Assembly (NCBI GenBank): GCA_020049245.1
Contig: JAIFLB010000014.1
Span: forward strand, 1-21,437
Length of the DNA: 21,437 nucleotides
Origin: Betaproteobacteria bacterium
GTDB taxonomy: Bacteria > Pseudomonadota > Gammaproteobacteria > Burkholderiales > Thiobacillaceae
Reading direction: 5' to 3'
Position 1 is the first letter of the stretch; every line of letters begins with the position of its first letter. Under the pieces are notes generated by a model. That model had not been told where the DNA came from and did no database searches. It saw only the letters and a program-made list of their open reading frames with translations. Positions 1 to 6,486 of this stretch are shown in pieces. Both the position numbers and the translations under genes were made by a program.

Positions 1-728
1 TCGGCCATCTCGGCCTGGGATTTGAAGTAATCCTCTTCGGTAAAGGTCTTCGGCCGGCGCTGGTCGGACAGCACATAACCTTCCGAGATGCACACCCGCG
101 CCTCGTGCGCCATATAGTCGTCGCGCGCCATGAATTCCACCGGATGCGTCGCCACCACCGGCAGACCGAGTTCCTCGGCCAGCGCCACCGCATGCGCCAC
201 ATGCGGCTCGCATTCCGGCCGGCCGTCGCGCTGCAATTCCAGGTAATAGCGTTCCGGGAAGCGCGCCGCCCAGTCTGTGGCCAGTCGCCGCGCGGTATCC
301 ATCGATTCGTTCATCAACGCCACGCCGACATCGCCCTGATGCCCGCCGGAGAGTGCGATCAAACCCGTCGTGCTGGCTGCGTCGAACCAGTCCGGCTGCA
401 GGATCGCGCGGCCGCGATGCATGTTGCTGCGGTAGGCCCGGGTCAGCAGTTCGCACAGATTGCGCCAGCCCGGCGTGTCCTGCACCAGCAGCAACATGCG
501 CGTCGGCTTGTCGACCGACTCCGGCGGCGCCACCCAGACATCGCAACCGGCAATCGGCTTGACACCCTTCTTGCGCGCGCCGGAATAAAACTTGACCAGG
601 CCGAACACATTGCCCAAATCGGTCAGCGCCAGCGCCGGCATGGCGTCTTTACGCGCCAGCTTGATCGCGTCATCGATGCGCAGAATGCTGTCCTGGATCG
701 AATATTCGCTGTGGAAAGGCTCGGACAT
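1..728 (-). CDS. dnaE: DNA polymerase III subunit alpha, N-terminal part (runs off the left edge)
   Basis: This is the catalytic subunit of the replicative DNA polymerase. Only about 242 N-terminal codons are present, covering most of the PHP domain. Recognisable stretches are HSEYSIQDS, RIDDAIKLARKDAMPALALT, NVFGLVKFYSGARKKGVKPI and, nearer the window edge, VVATHPVEFM and HEARVCISEGYVLSD, all typical of DnaE. The ATG at 728 is the only normal start codon after the in-frame radA stop at 764-762, so the start is forced. Read from there the protein begins MSEPFHSEYS, whereas family members normally read MSEP-(R)FVHLR-x-HSEYS. About five residues of the first PHP strand seem to be missing. The gene follows radA on the same strand with a 33-base gap that holds a hairpin against the ATG and no clear Shine-Dalgarno. 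Identification is sure; the odd N-terminus is observed but unexplained. Confidence 0.95.
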   Translation of the reverse strand, partial: MSEPFHSEYSIQDSILRIDDAIKLARKDAMPALALTDLGNVFGLVKFYSGARKKGVKPIAGCDVWVAPPESVDKPTRMLLLVQDTPGWRNLCELLTRAYRSNMHRGRAILQPDWFDAASTTGLIALSGGHQGDVGVALMNESMDTARRLATDWAARFPERYYLELQRDGRPECEPHVAHAVALAEELGLPVVATHPVEFMARDDYMAHEARVCISEGYVLSDQRRPKTFTEEDYFKSQAEMA

Positions 729-751
729 GGGGACGAATTCTAAACGCCCCC
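729..751 (-). promoter_or_regulatory. Hairpin abutting the dnaE start codon
   Basis: On the minus strand the seven bases at 751-745 (GGGGGCG) can pair with 735-729 (CGTCCCC), with one G-U pair and a nine-base A/T-rich loop. The stem ends directly at the dnaE ATG (728-726) and occupies the place of a ribosome binding site. No T-tract follows, so it is not a standard terminator. A role in limiting dnaE translation or separating it from radA is inference. Confidence 0.35.
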
Positions 752-761
752 ATGGCGTCGG

Positions 762-2078
762 CTACAAACCCCTGAAAAACTCCAGCGCCTCTGCCAGACT
801 TCCCACACCGACTAAATCCATACCGGCGATCTTGCCCTTCGGCAGGTTGGCTTTCGGGCACAGGGCCTGAGTAAAGCCCAGCTTGGCGGCTTCCTTCAGG
901 CGTTCCTGGCCGCGTTGCACCGGCCGAATCTCCCCGGTCAGCCCGATTTCTCCGAATACCGCCAGCTTGTGCGGGATCGGCTTATTGCGCAGCGACGACA
1001 CCACCGCCATCGCCACCGCCAGGTCGACCGCAGGTTCGGTGATCTTGACGCCGCCGACGGCGTTGACGAAGACATCCTGGTCGTAGCACGGAATGCCGCC
1101 ATGCCGATGCAGCACGGCAAGCAACATGGCGAGCCGGTTGCCGTCGAGGCCGACGGTCAGGCGGCGTGGATTCGGCGCATGGGCGGCATCGACCAACGCC
1201 TGGATTTCGACCAGCAACGGCCGCGTGCCTTCCTGGGCGACCACCACGCAGGAGCCGGGCGCTTCGCGTTCGTCACGATTGAGGAACACGGTCATCGCAA
1301 ACACGCCGAGCTCGTTGACCGCGCCATAGCGATTCTTGAAAGCGCGCACCAGGCGGAAGCTGGAGCTGGTGTCACCCTCGAAATACAGCACGGTATCGAC
1401 GATATGTTCCAACACGCGTGGGCCGGCCAGTGTGCCTTCCTTGGTGACATGGCCGACCAGCAGGATGGTGATACCGGATTGCTTGGCGTGACGGGTCAAT
1501 TCCTGCGCGCATTCACGTACCTGTGCGACGCTGCCAGGCGCCGATTGCAGCTGGTCGGTGTAGACGGTCTGGATCGAGTCGATCACCGCGACTTCCGGGC
1601 GTTCCGATTTGAGCGTGGCGAAGATTTCTTCCAGGCGGATTTCGGTCAGCAGCGGAATATCGGCGGTCAAGCCCAGACGCCGCGCCCGCATCGCGATCTG
1701 CGCGGCGGATTCCTCGCCGCTGACATACAGGGTGCGACAACGCGCGCTGAGTTCGGCCAGCGCCTGCAGCAACAGCGTCGATTTGCCGATGCCGGGGTCG
1801 CCGCCGATCAGCACGACGCCGCCGCCGACCAGACCACCGCCCAGGACACGGTCGAATTCAGCCAATCCAGTCGCCATGCGCGGCGTATCCACTGCCTGAA
1901 CGGCGGAAAGCCGAACGACCTCACCGCTGGCGGCCAGCGCCTGAAATCGGCTTGGCTTGGCTTCCTTCACCGATTCGGTGAGCGTGTTCCAGGCCATGCA
2001 ACTCGGGCACTGGCCTTGCCATTTACTCGACTGACCGCCGCATTCGGAACAGATGTAGGTGGTGTTTGTTTTTGCCAT
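762..2078 (-). CDS. radA: DNA repair protein RadA (Sms)
   Basis: RadA is a RecA-like hexameric helicase that promotes branch migration during recombinational repair in the cytoplasm. The 438-residue protein is full length for the family (E. coli is 460). In order it shows an N-terminal C4 zinc finger (Cys10, Cys13, Cys24, Cys27), a Walker A motif GDPGIGKS at residues 93-100, a Walker B-like strand VAVIDSIQT near 164-172, the RadA signature KNRYG at 248-252 (KNRFG in most members), and a C-terminal Lon-protease-like domain with HRHGGIPCYDQDVFVNAVGG. The start MAKTNTTYICSEC matches the usual RadA start. No Shine-Dalgarno is visible. Instead a good -10 box lies only five bases before the ATG, so the message may be leaderless. 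dnaE follows downstream on the same strand. Confidence 0.98.
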   Translation of the reverse strand: MAKTNTTYICSECGGQSSKWQGQCPSCMAWNTLTESVKEAKPSRFQALAASGEVVRLSAVQAVDTPRMATGLAEFDRVLGGGLVGGGVVLIGGDPGIGKSTLLLQALAELSARCRTLYVSGEESAAQIAMRARRLGLTADIPLLTEIRLEEIFATLKSERPEVAVIDSIQTVYTDQLQSAPGSVAQVRECAQELTRHAKQSGITILLVGHVTKEGTLAGPRVLEHIVDTVLYFEGDTSSSFRLVRAFKNRYGAVNELGVFAMTVFLNRDEREAPGSCVVVAQEGTRPLLVEIQALVDAAHAPNPRRLTVGLDGNRLAMLLAVLHRHGGIPCYDQDVFVNAVGGVKITEPAVDLAVAMAVVSSLRNKPIPHKLAVFGEIGLTGEIRPVQRGQERLKEAAKLGFTQALCPKANLPKGKIAGMDLVGVGSLAEALEFFRGL

Positions 2079-2246
2079 GCGGCCTTATAACGGGCCACAC
2101 TCGCGTCGGCAAGGAAAGCGCGGTGGCTGGCTGGCCTTGCGCATAACGCTTATCATGGCGCCCGTGCAAATTTCGCTCACCCAGCCGGCTTCCCCCCTAC
2201 ATGGGCTTGTTCAACTCGCCGGCTCACTTCAAGACCCAGGATCAAC
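2079..2246. other. Divergent intergenic region, radA / flavoprotein gene
   Basis: These 168 bases separate radA from the plus-strand flavoprotein gene. Besides the radA promoter they contain an inverted pair, AGCCGGC at 2183-2189 and GCCGGCT at 2218-2224, which could form a 7-bp stem with a long loop in the leader of the plus-strand gene. An AGGA about five bases before the ATG at 2247 is a plausible ribosome binding site. No small gene or RNA is recognisable. Confidence 0.5.
2084..2112 (-). promoter_or_regulatory. Sigma70-like promoter for radA, lying on the start codon
   Basis: On the minus strand TTGCCG (2112-2107) and TATAAG (2089-2084) are separated by exactly 17 bases. They match the TTGACA and TATAAT consensus at 4/6 and 5/6 positions. 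Transcription would start six to eight bases downstream of the -10 box, that is at the radA ATG (2078), giving a leaderless or nearly leaderless transcript. Confidence 0.5.
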
Positions 2247-3380
2247 ATGAAATGCGTGGATGATTTCCGCTTCCGCTTAGGCCAGCATGAACTGGTGCCG
2301 ATCATGATCGGCGGCATGGGGGTCGATATTTCGACCGTTGAACTGGCGCTTGAAGCCGCGCGCCTGGGCGGCGTCGGCCATATTTCCGATGCCATGGTGC
2401 CCACCGTCATCGACCGCCATTTCAAGACCCGCTTCGTCAAGGAAAAGCTCAAGCTGTACAAGGCCAACGTCACCAATCTGGCTGACAAGACGCTGGTCAA
2501 ATTCCATTTGGGCGAACTCGAAGAAGCCACCCGCATGCATGTGCGGCGGGCGATGGATGCCAAACACGGTTCCGGCATGGTGTTCATCAACTGCATGGAA
2601 AAGTTGACCATGAATGCGCCCAAGGAAACCCTGAAGGTGCGGCTGAACGCCGCCCTGGACGCCGGTATCGACGGCATCACGCTGGCCGCCGGGCTGCATC
2701 TGGGCTCGTTCGGTTTGATGGAAGAACACGCCCGCTTCCGCGATGCCAAGATCGGCATCATCGTGTCCAGCCTGCGCGCCTTGCAGCTGTTCATTCGCAA
2801 GAATGCGCGTACCAACCGCCTGCCCGACTACGTTGTTGTGGAAGGCCCGCTGGCCGGCGGCCACCTCGGTTTCGGTATGGACTGGGCAAATTACGATCTG
2901 GCAACCATCGTCGGTGAAATCCAGACCTGGCTGAAGGCAGAGCAACTCGATATTCCGCTGATTCCGGCCGGCGGCATCTTTACCGGTTCGGATGCCACCG
3001 CTTACCTTGAACGTGGCGCCGCTGCCGTGCAGGTGGCCACCCGCTTTACCGTGACCAAGGAATGCGGCCTGCCCGACCCGATCAAGCAGGAATACTACAT
3101 AGCCAACGAAGACGATATCGAGGTCAACGGGATTTCACCCACCGGCTATCCGATGCGAATGATCAAGAGCAGCCCGGCGATCGGCGCCGGTACGCATCCC
3201 AACTGCGAGTCTTTCGGCTACCTGCTCGACGCCAACGGACGTTGCGCCTACATCGACGCCTACAACCGCGCCGTCGCCGAGCATCCGGGCGAGAAAAAAG
3301 TCCGGGTCTGGGACAAAACCTGCCTGTGCACCCACATGCGCGATTTCGACCTCTGGACGTGCGGAACATGTTTTCCATGA
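2247..3380 (+). CDS. Nitronate monooxygenase / 2-nitropropane dioxygenase family FMN protein, C-terminus disrupted
   Basis: This is a TIM-barrel FMN enzyme of the nitronate monooxygenase / enoyl-ACP reductase II (FabK) superfamily (COG2070). Family members oxidise alkyl nitronates in the cytoplasm; the substrate here is unknown. Supporting features are the N-terminal LVPIMIGGMGVDIST (residues 17-31), the family motif GGHLGF at 204-209 with the likely catalytic His206, and the phosphate-binding segment PAGGIFTGSDATAYLERGAAAVQVATRF from residue 240. Near the end comes a Cys-rich stretch, KTCLCTHMRDFDLWTCGTCF. The frame stops at 3378-3380, but the +1 frame continues from 3361 with AEHVFHDYQF...IALPAV to a TAA at 3424-3426, which reads as a natural C-terminus. 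The gene is thus probably shortened by a frameshift or an out-of-frame deletion in its last 25 codons. It stands alone, divergent from radA and convergent with the GGDEF-EAL gene. Confidence 0.85.
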   Translation: MKCVDDFRFRLGQHELVPIMIGGMGVDISTVELALEAARLGGVGHISDAMVPTVIDRHFKTRFVKEKLKLYKANVTNLADKTLVKFHLGELEEATRMHVRRAMDAKHGSGMVFINCMEKLTMNAPKETLKVRLNAALDAGIDGITLAAGLHLGSFGLMEEHARFRDAKIGIIVSSLRALQLFIRKNARTNRLPDYVVVEGPLAGGHLGFGMDWANYDLATIVGEIQTWLKAEQLDIPLIPAGGIFTGSDATAYLERGAAAVQVATRFTVTKECGLPDPIKQEYYIANEDDIEVNGISPTGYPMRMIKSSPAIGAGTHPNCESFGYLLDANGRCAYIDAYNRAVAEHPGEKKVRVWDKTCLCTHMRDFDLWTCGTCFP

Positions 3381-3426
3381 CTACCAGTTCAGCAAGGACG
3401 GCAAGATCGCGCTGCCGGCGGTCTAA
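3361..3426 (+). pseudogene. Out-of-frame C-terminal tail of the nitronate monooxygenase-like gene
   Basis: Read in the frame starting at 3361, 21 codons encode a tail that begins AEHVFHDYQF and ends IALPAV before TAA. This reads like real protein, and it follows directly on the interrupted reading frame, which ends WTCGTCFP. The overlap of the two frames around GTGCGGAACATG is where a frameshift or a deletion between short repeats would lie. It could also be a sequencing error. Confidence 0.6.
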
Positions 3427-3451
3427 AAACAGCGACGGTGTGGCTGGACTG

Positions 3452-5542
3452 TCACGCTGGTCTGGCTAATTCATCACACAGCAAGGACAAGGGCTGCGCC
3501 TCGGCAAAATAGTGGCCCTGGCCGTAATCGACGCCCAAAGCGCGCAGCGCATCGGCGGTTGCCTGATCTTCGACATACTCCGCCATGGTGCGGATGTTCA
3601 TGATGCGGGCCACTTTGGCGATGGCCTCGACCATCGCCGCATTGATCGGATCGCGCACCATGTCACGCACAAAAGCGCCGTCGATCTTCAGGTAATCGAC
3701 GCCCATATCATGCAGATAGGCGAAGGAAGACAGCCCGCTGCCAAAGTCATCCAACGCAAAACGGCAGCCCAGTGTTTTCAGATCGTCAATCAGCAACTGC
3801 ACCGATTCAAGATTGGAAATCGCGGCGGTTTCGGTAATCTCGAAGCAAAGATGTGGCGCAATCTCCACGCATTCGCGCATGGCTTGCCGGATAAATGACT
3901 GGAATTTGGCGTTGCTGATGGATGCCCCGGAAAGATTGACGCCGAGGACAACCTGTTTTGTCCGCAATGCCGACAAATGGAGTGTGCATTGTTCCAGCGT
4001 GTGCTCGATCACCCAGCGATCAATCGTCGGCATGATCTGGTAACGCTCTGCCGCCGGGATGAAGGCCATCGGCAACACCGGATACGCTTCATCATGCAAG
4101 CGCAGCAGCAGTTCATAGTGCGGCTCACGCATCGCGTCCGTCAGCCCGACGATGGGCTGGAAATAAAGCTGGAAATGTCCGGCCTGCATCGCGCGCGTCA
4201 AACGGCCAACCCATTGCATTTCGCCACGCCGGCGTTCGACTTCTTCATCCCCGCGCCGATACAAGCGCACCGTGTTGCGGCCGGCGTCCTTGGCGGCATA
4301 ACAAGCGGCGTCAGCGGCGCTCATCAGATGCGCGGTATCCGGCCAGTCCTGATCCATTTCGACCAGACCGATGCTGGCGCCCACCTGATACATGCGACCC
4401 TCCCAGGAAAAACGGAAGTCGCTGATCATGCGGCGGAGTTTTTCGCCAAGCTGCAAACCCAGGCTGGCATCGCAGTCTGTCAACAAGATGCCGAATTCAT
4501 CGCCACCCAGGCGCGCCACCACATCACTGCCGCGCAAAGCACGCCGCATCGCGGCCGCGAGCTGGCGTAACAATTCATCGCCGGCCTGGTGTCCGCTCGT
4601 GTCATTAACCAGTTTGAACTGATCCAGATCGAGGTAAAGCAGGCAATGCCGCATACCGGACTGATGCGTCGCATCCCATGCCTGTTGCAGCGCCAGATCG
4701 AAACCGGCGCGATTCAGCAGACCGGTCAATGCATCGTGCTGCGCTTGCCAGGACAACTTCGCGGTGGCGGCGCGAATTTTCTCCTGCAAGCTGTCATAGG
4801 AATTCTTCAACTCCACCACCATGTCATTAACGCCACGTTCCAGCACTGCGAACTCGCCACCGGTTTCAACCTGAACCCGTGCATTCAGATCGCCCGCCGC
4901 AATTCTTTCAACCGCTCGCGTCAGGGCGCCAATCGGCCGCACGATATCGCGACCAAGACGCCAGGCCAGCAAACTGGCCAACAGCAAACCGAGAAACGTG
5001 ATCGACAAACCGGCCAGCAAGATCGTCCTTTGCCGATCCAGCATCGCCTGGCGAGAAACCTCGAGCAAGACGTAACCGAGTGGCGGTTCCGAGCTGCCTA
5101 ATTGCACCGGATTTACAATTTCGCCAATCTCCAGCGCATGTTGCAACACGGGCGCGGCAGCCAGAATCGTCGCCTCATTGCGGGCTACCAGACCGGTTGC
5201 CTTGTTTGTCCAATGCGACCGCAACGCTGGATCGCCGAACTTGATGATGGGCTGTCCTTGCGCATCGACAATCGCGACAAATTGCACACCCGACTCGCGC
5301 GCCAAGGGTCGGCTGAGCAACTCCAACTCAGCCCGGTTGCCGGAAAACAGATGGAACTCACAGACCTTTGCCAACTGGTTGACCCGTTCCAGGGCGCGCT
5401 GTTCGAAGGCGCGATCCATTTCCGCATACGCCGAGGCGATGAAATACCAGGACAACCCCGTCGCCACCAATAGCAGCGGCAACAGCGCCAGCATCAAGAC
5501 GCGCTGGCGAATGCCACGATTGGACATCCAGGGGTTAATCAT
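3452..5542 (-). CDS. Membrane GGDEF-EAL protein (diguanylate cyclase / c-di-GMP phosphodiesterase) with periplasmic sensor and HAMP
   Basis: This enzyme is predicted to make and/or degrade cyclic di-GMP at the inner membrane. The 696 residues run: short N-tail; TM1 about 12-35 (LMLALLPLLLVATGLSWYF), resembling the N-terminus of BarA-type sensors; a periplasmic domain of about 130 residues; TM2 about 171-194; HAMP about 196-248; GGDEF about 262-425; EAL about 440-690. The GGDEF core is intact (LGGDEF near 346-350), and an RGSD inhibitory I-site lies five residues before it. In the EAL domain the signature reads ELL (YELLLRL near 475), but NLSG, EITETA, LDDFGSG, LKIDG, AEYVED and the Q-G-H of YGQGHYF are all present, so phosphodiesterase activity is plausible. 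The ATG at 5542 has GGAG seven bases upstream and overlaps the binding-protein stop by eight bases. A second ATG at 5527 is possible. Coupling suggests joint control with the binding protein. Confidence 0.93.
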   Translation of the reverse strand: MINPWMSNRGIRQRVLMLALLPLLLVATGLSWYFIASAYAEMDRAFEQRALERVNQLAKVCEFHLFSGNRAELELLSRPLARESGVQFVAIVDAQGQPIIKFGDPALRSHWTNKATGLVARNEATILAAAPVLQHALEIGEIVNPVQLGSSEPPLGYVLLEVSRQAMLDRQRTILLAGLSITFLGLLLASLLAWRLGRDIVRPIGALTRAVERIAAGDLNARVQVETGGEFAVLERGVNDMVVELKNSYDSLQEKIRAATAKLSWQAQHDALTGLLNRAGFDLALQQAWDATHQSGMRHCLLYLDLDQFKLVNDTSGHQAGDELLRQLAAAMRRALRGSDVVARLGGDEFGILLTDCDASLGLQLGEKLRRMISDFRFSWEGRMYQVGASIGLVEMDQDWPDTAHLMSAADAACYAAKDAGRNTVRLYRRGDEEVERRRGEMQWVGRLTRAMQAGHFQLYFQPIVGLTDAMREPHYELLLRLHDEAYPVLPMAFIPAAERYQIMPTIDRWVIEHTLEQCTLHLSALRTKQVVLGVNLSGASISNAKFQSFIRQAMRECVEIAPHLCFEITETAAISNLESVQLLIDDLKTLGCRFALDDFGSGLSSFAYLHDMGVDYLKIDGAFVRDMVRDPINAAMVEAIAKVARIMNIRTMAEYVEDQATADALRALGVDYGQGHYFAEAQPLSLLCDELARPA

Positions 5543-6464
5543 TCTTCGACTCCAGCTTGCGGCGAATATCGGCCTCATCCGGCAACACCACTCCCAGCGA
5601 GCGCGCCACGTGCGGATTGAACGCAAGCGTGTGTTCTTTGGCATGGCGTGGCGAAGGCAATTCGCCCACTTCTTCCAGCCTTGAAGCGAACTGCCCTCCC
5701 TGGAAACCGATTTGCGCAGGCGAGGAATAAACGCTGGCCACTGCACCCGCTTTCGTCAGCCCTTGCGAGAAGCCCACCACCGGAATGCGGAATCGATAGG
5801 TAGTCAGCAAAACGTTCTGAGCATTGCTTGCATTGATGGCAATCGCATCCGGCACCAGCAACAGCACATCGCTTTCCGCGAGCACGCGGCGCAAGGCAGC
5901 CGGTAGCGCCTCGGAGGCTGCGACGGTTTCCACATGCAGACGCAGATTGCGGCGTACCGCCTCCCTGGCCAAAGCCTTCGCAACCGCCTCGTTCTCCGAG
6001 GAAACCACCAGGCCGACATTGCGCGCGGCCGGGAAAGCCGCTTCCACCAACGCCAGTGAGCGCTCAGGCGGTTGGTCAATAAAAACTGCGGAGACCTTTT
6101 TACGGGAAAGCCCGGCCGGCCATTCCAGCTTGTCGCTGGTCGCGCGCGGAATCATCAGGGCCAGGACTGGCGCTTGGCCGGCATGGTGCGCAGCCACGAA
6201 TCGCGTCGCTTTGACACCAACCGGCACAATCAGATCACTGCCTCGGGTCAGTGTCTGCACCTGCGTGACGTGAAGATCAGCCTGCACCCAGACCTTGACG
6301 TTCTGCCGTGGCCCGATACCGGCGCGAAAGGCATTCACCACTTCCTGATAAGGCGCCGCATCTTCACTCAGGATCAGATGCACGACCTTTTCGTCGCTCG
6401 CTGGCGATGCGAATGACCACAGCAGGCCATGCACAAGGCAAAGCAGCCAAATCCAGCGCGGCAT
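5535..6464 (-). CDS. Periplasmic binding protein, ABC_sub_bind family (PF04392/COG2984 type)
   Basis: This 309-residue secreted protein resembles the poorly characterised ABC substrate-binding family of COG2984. It has a Sec-type signal peptide (MPRWIWLLCLVHGLLWSFASPAS, probable cleavage near 20-23). The mature part is built like a two-lobed type I binding protein: VVHLILSEDAAPYQEVVNAF, then SDLIVPVGVKATRF, then AARNVGLVVSSENEAVAKAL, then DVLLLVPDAIAINASNAQNVL, then RIPVVGFSQGLTKAGAVASVY. The segment after that (QIGFQGGQFASRLEEVGELP) is typical of this family. The ligand is unknown. It lies 22 bases after the TonB-dependent receptor stop and overlaps the GGDEF-EAL start by eight bases. No ABC permease or ATPase is beside it, so a sensory role feeding the downstream sensor domain is inferred rather than import. 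It could instead serve a transporter encoded elsewhere. Confidence 0.85.
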   Translation of the reverse strand: MPRWIWLLCLVHGLLWSFASPASDEKVVHLILSEDAAPYQEVVNAFRAGIGPRQNVKVWVQADLHVTQVQTLTRGSDLIVPVGVKATRFVAAHHAGQAPVLALMIPRATSDKLEWPAGLSRKKVSAVFIDQPPERSLALVEAAFPAARNVGLVVSSENEAVAKALAREAVRRNLRLHVETVAASEALPAALRRVLAESDVLLLVPDAIAINASNAQNVLLTTYRFRIPVVGFSQGLTKAGAVASVYSSPAQIGFQGGQFASRLEEVGELPSPRHAKEHTLAFNPHVARSLGVVLPDEADIRRKLESKND

Positions 6465-6486
6465 GAATCAGCGTCCGCGAGGCCGC

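Noticed and set aside
915..2090. A 391-codon plus-strand open frame
   Set aside because: It is antisense to radA, whose zinc finger, Walker A and KNRYG motifs are unmistakable; the translation is QHR-rich without domains.
5543..5746. Upstream extension of the GGDEF-EAL frame to 5746
   Set aside because: The extra codons lie inside the binding-protein gene, and the family's N-terminal membrane anchor starts only after the ATG at 5542.
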